Shown here: in pieces, positions 12,235 to 12,873 of the stretch
Layout of the letters: each line of letters begins with the position of its first letter
Numbering within the stretch: position 1 is the stretch's first letter
Source: JBQCDV01 sp051960855
GTDB lineage: Bacteria > Actinomycetota > Actinomycetes > JAJZTN01
DNA length: 12,873 nt
NCBI GenBank assembly: GCA_051960855.1
Contig: JBQCDV010000130.1
Span: 1-12,873, forward strand
Direction of reading: 5' to 3'
Made by a program: the position numbers and the translations under genes
The notes under the pieces: generated by a model
The model's input: only the letters and a program-made list of their open reading frames with translations
Told to the model about the DNA's origin: nothing
The model's database searches: none

Positions 12235-12873
12235 GTGCCGACCTACAAGCAGTTCAGGCTCCCCGACGCCGGGGAGGGGCTCACCGAGGCCGAGATCCTG
12301 AAGTGGTACGTCAAGCCGGGCGACATGGTCACGGTCAACCAGACGATCGTGGAGATCGAGACGGCGAAGGCCGCGGTCGAGCTGCCGTGCCCGTTCGCCG
12401 GGGCGGTCACCGAGCTGCTGGTGCCCGAGGGAGCGACCGTGGACGTGGGGACGCCGATCCTCACCGTCGACGTCAACCCCGAGGGCGTGCCGGGTGTGCC
12501 GCACACCGTTCAGTCCCATCCGGAGGACCTGGTGCCGTCGCCGCCCGAGGAGGGCGCGGTCGAGCCCGGGCTGATCGGCTCCCCGACGCCGGGCGGGCGT
12601 ACGGCCGTCCTGGTCGGCTACGGGCCGCGGTCCGTGGTCGCCAAGCGCCGGCCGCGCAAGAACGGCACCGTTCCCGCCGCGGCCGCTCAGTCCGAGCCGG
12701 CGTCGGCCGCCACCGCGCCGGCCGCGGCCCCCGCTGCTCCTTCCGCAACGGCGGCTCCGGAGCCGGTGACGGCCGAGCCCGCTCAGGCGCCGACCGCGAA
12801 CGGGCACGGCGTCAGCGTGCTGGCCAAGCCGCCGGTACGGAAGCTGGCCCGCGACCTCGGCGTCGACCTGGGC
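12235..12873 (+). CDS. bkdC: 2-oxoacid dehydrogenase E2 (lipoyl acyltransferase), N-terminal part, truncated by window edge
   Basis: The frame is open from GTG 12235 to the right edge (213 codons visible). AGGAG (12223-12227), overlapping the bkdB stop, lies 7 nt before the start. A single lipoyl domain occupies about residues 4-80 (FRLPDAGEGLTEAEI, then EIETAKAAVELP at 40-51), with K45 as the lipoylation site. An Ala/Pro-rich flexible linker of about 110 residues follows and contains the island TAVLVGYGPR (123-132). Then the peripheral-subunit-binding domain begins at LAKPPVRKLARDLGVDLG (196-213). The catalytic acyltransferase domain lies outside. It forms the core of the complex, transferring acyl groups to CoA; E3 would come from elsewhere, because the oxidoreductase at 8392 lacks the lipoamide dehydrogenase histidine. 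Confidence 0.93.
   Translation, partial: MPTYKQFRLPDAGEGLTEAEILKWYVKPGDMVTVNQTIVEIETAKAAVELPCPFAGAVTELLVPEGATVDVGTPILTVDVNPEGVPGVPHTVQSHPEDLVPSPPEEGAVEPGLIGSPTPGGRTAVLVGYGPRSVVAKRRPRKNGTVPAAAAQSEPASAATAPAAAPAAPSATAAPEPVTAEPAQAPTANGHGVSVLAKPPVRKLARDLGVDLG

Overview
The window is chromosomal DNA of very high G+C content. Most genes use GTG starts, coding is dense with several 4-nt GTGA start/stop overlaps, and the gene families (a free-standing hisC, a HipA-like kinase next to a DUF3037 gene, bkdABC-type genes) fit a high-GC actinobacterium. An Intrasporangiaceae-like or similar micrococcal lineage is my impression and was not tested. I see no tRNA, rRNA, CRISPR array, transposase or integrase.

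Left block (1-2500, all minus strand): the N-terminal part of an ammonia-dependent NAD synthetase (nadE) runs off the left edge. Upstream of it is a translationally coupled pair: a HipA-like kinase followed by a DUF3037 protein. Before that comes a small four-helix membrane protein of the phage-holin-4/YvlD family. A perfect 40-bp tandem duplication covers the stop codon of the DUF3037 gene. The HipA-like gene appears to be read as a leaderless message.

Middle block (2656-6273, plus strand): a HisC-type aminotransferase is followed, with almost no gaps, by a PfkB-family kinase (PsuK-like), pseudouridine-5'-phosphate glycosidase (psuG) and an unrecognised 199-residue protein. PsuK and PsuG together would turn pseudouridine into uracil and ribose-5-phosphate. 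The unknown protein is coupled to psuG, so it may share that role. The start of psuK is odd: an ideal ribosome-binding site stands in front of a GTC codon.

Regulated divergent block (6306-9885): an ArsR-type regulator and an MFS transporter form a minus-strand operon with an 8-nt overlap. Divergent from it is a flavoprotein disulfide reductase (class I pyridine nucleotide-disulfide oxidoreductase) that keeps the CxxxxC disulfide but lacks the usual C-terminal catalytic histidine. The gap between them holds a TTGACA promoter embedded in two abutting perfect palindromes and three 14-bp direct repeats, which looks like an autoregulated operator. This is the most distinctive regulatory signal in the window.

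Right block (9886-12873, plus strand): after a hairpin, a strong G-quadruplex motif and an inverted repeat come the E1-alpha, E1-beta and truncated E2 genes of a branched-chain-type 2-oxoacid dehydrogenase complex (bkdABC/pdhABC). The E2 gene runs off the right edge.

The longest stretches without a gene are 9886-10159 (274 nt), 2501-2655 (155 nt), 656-785 (130 nt) and 8278-8391 (114 nt). None exceeds 300 nt, and each is described below.
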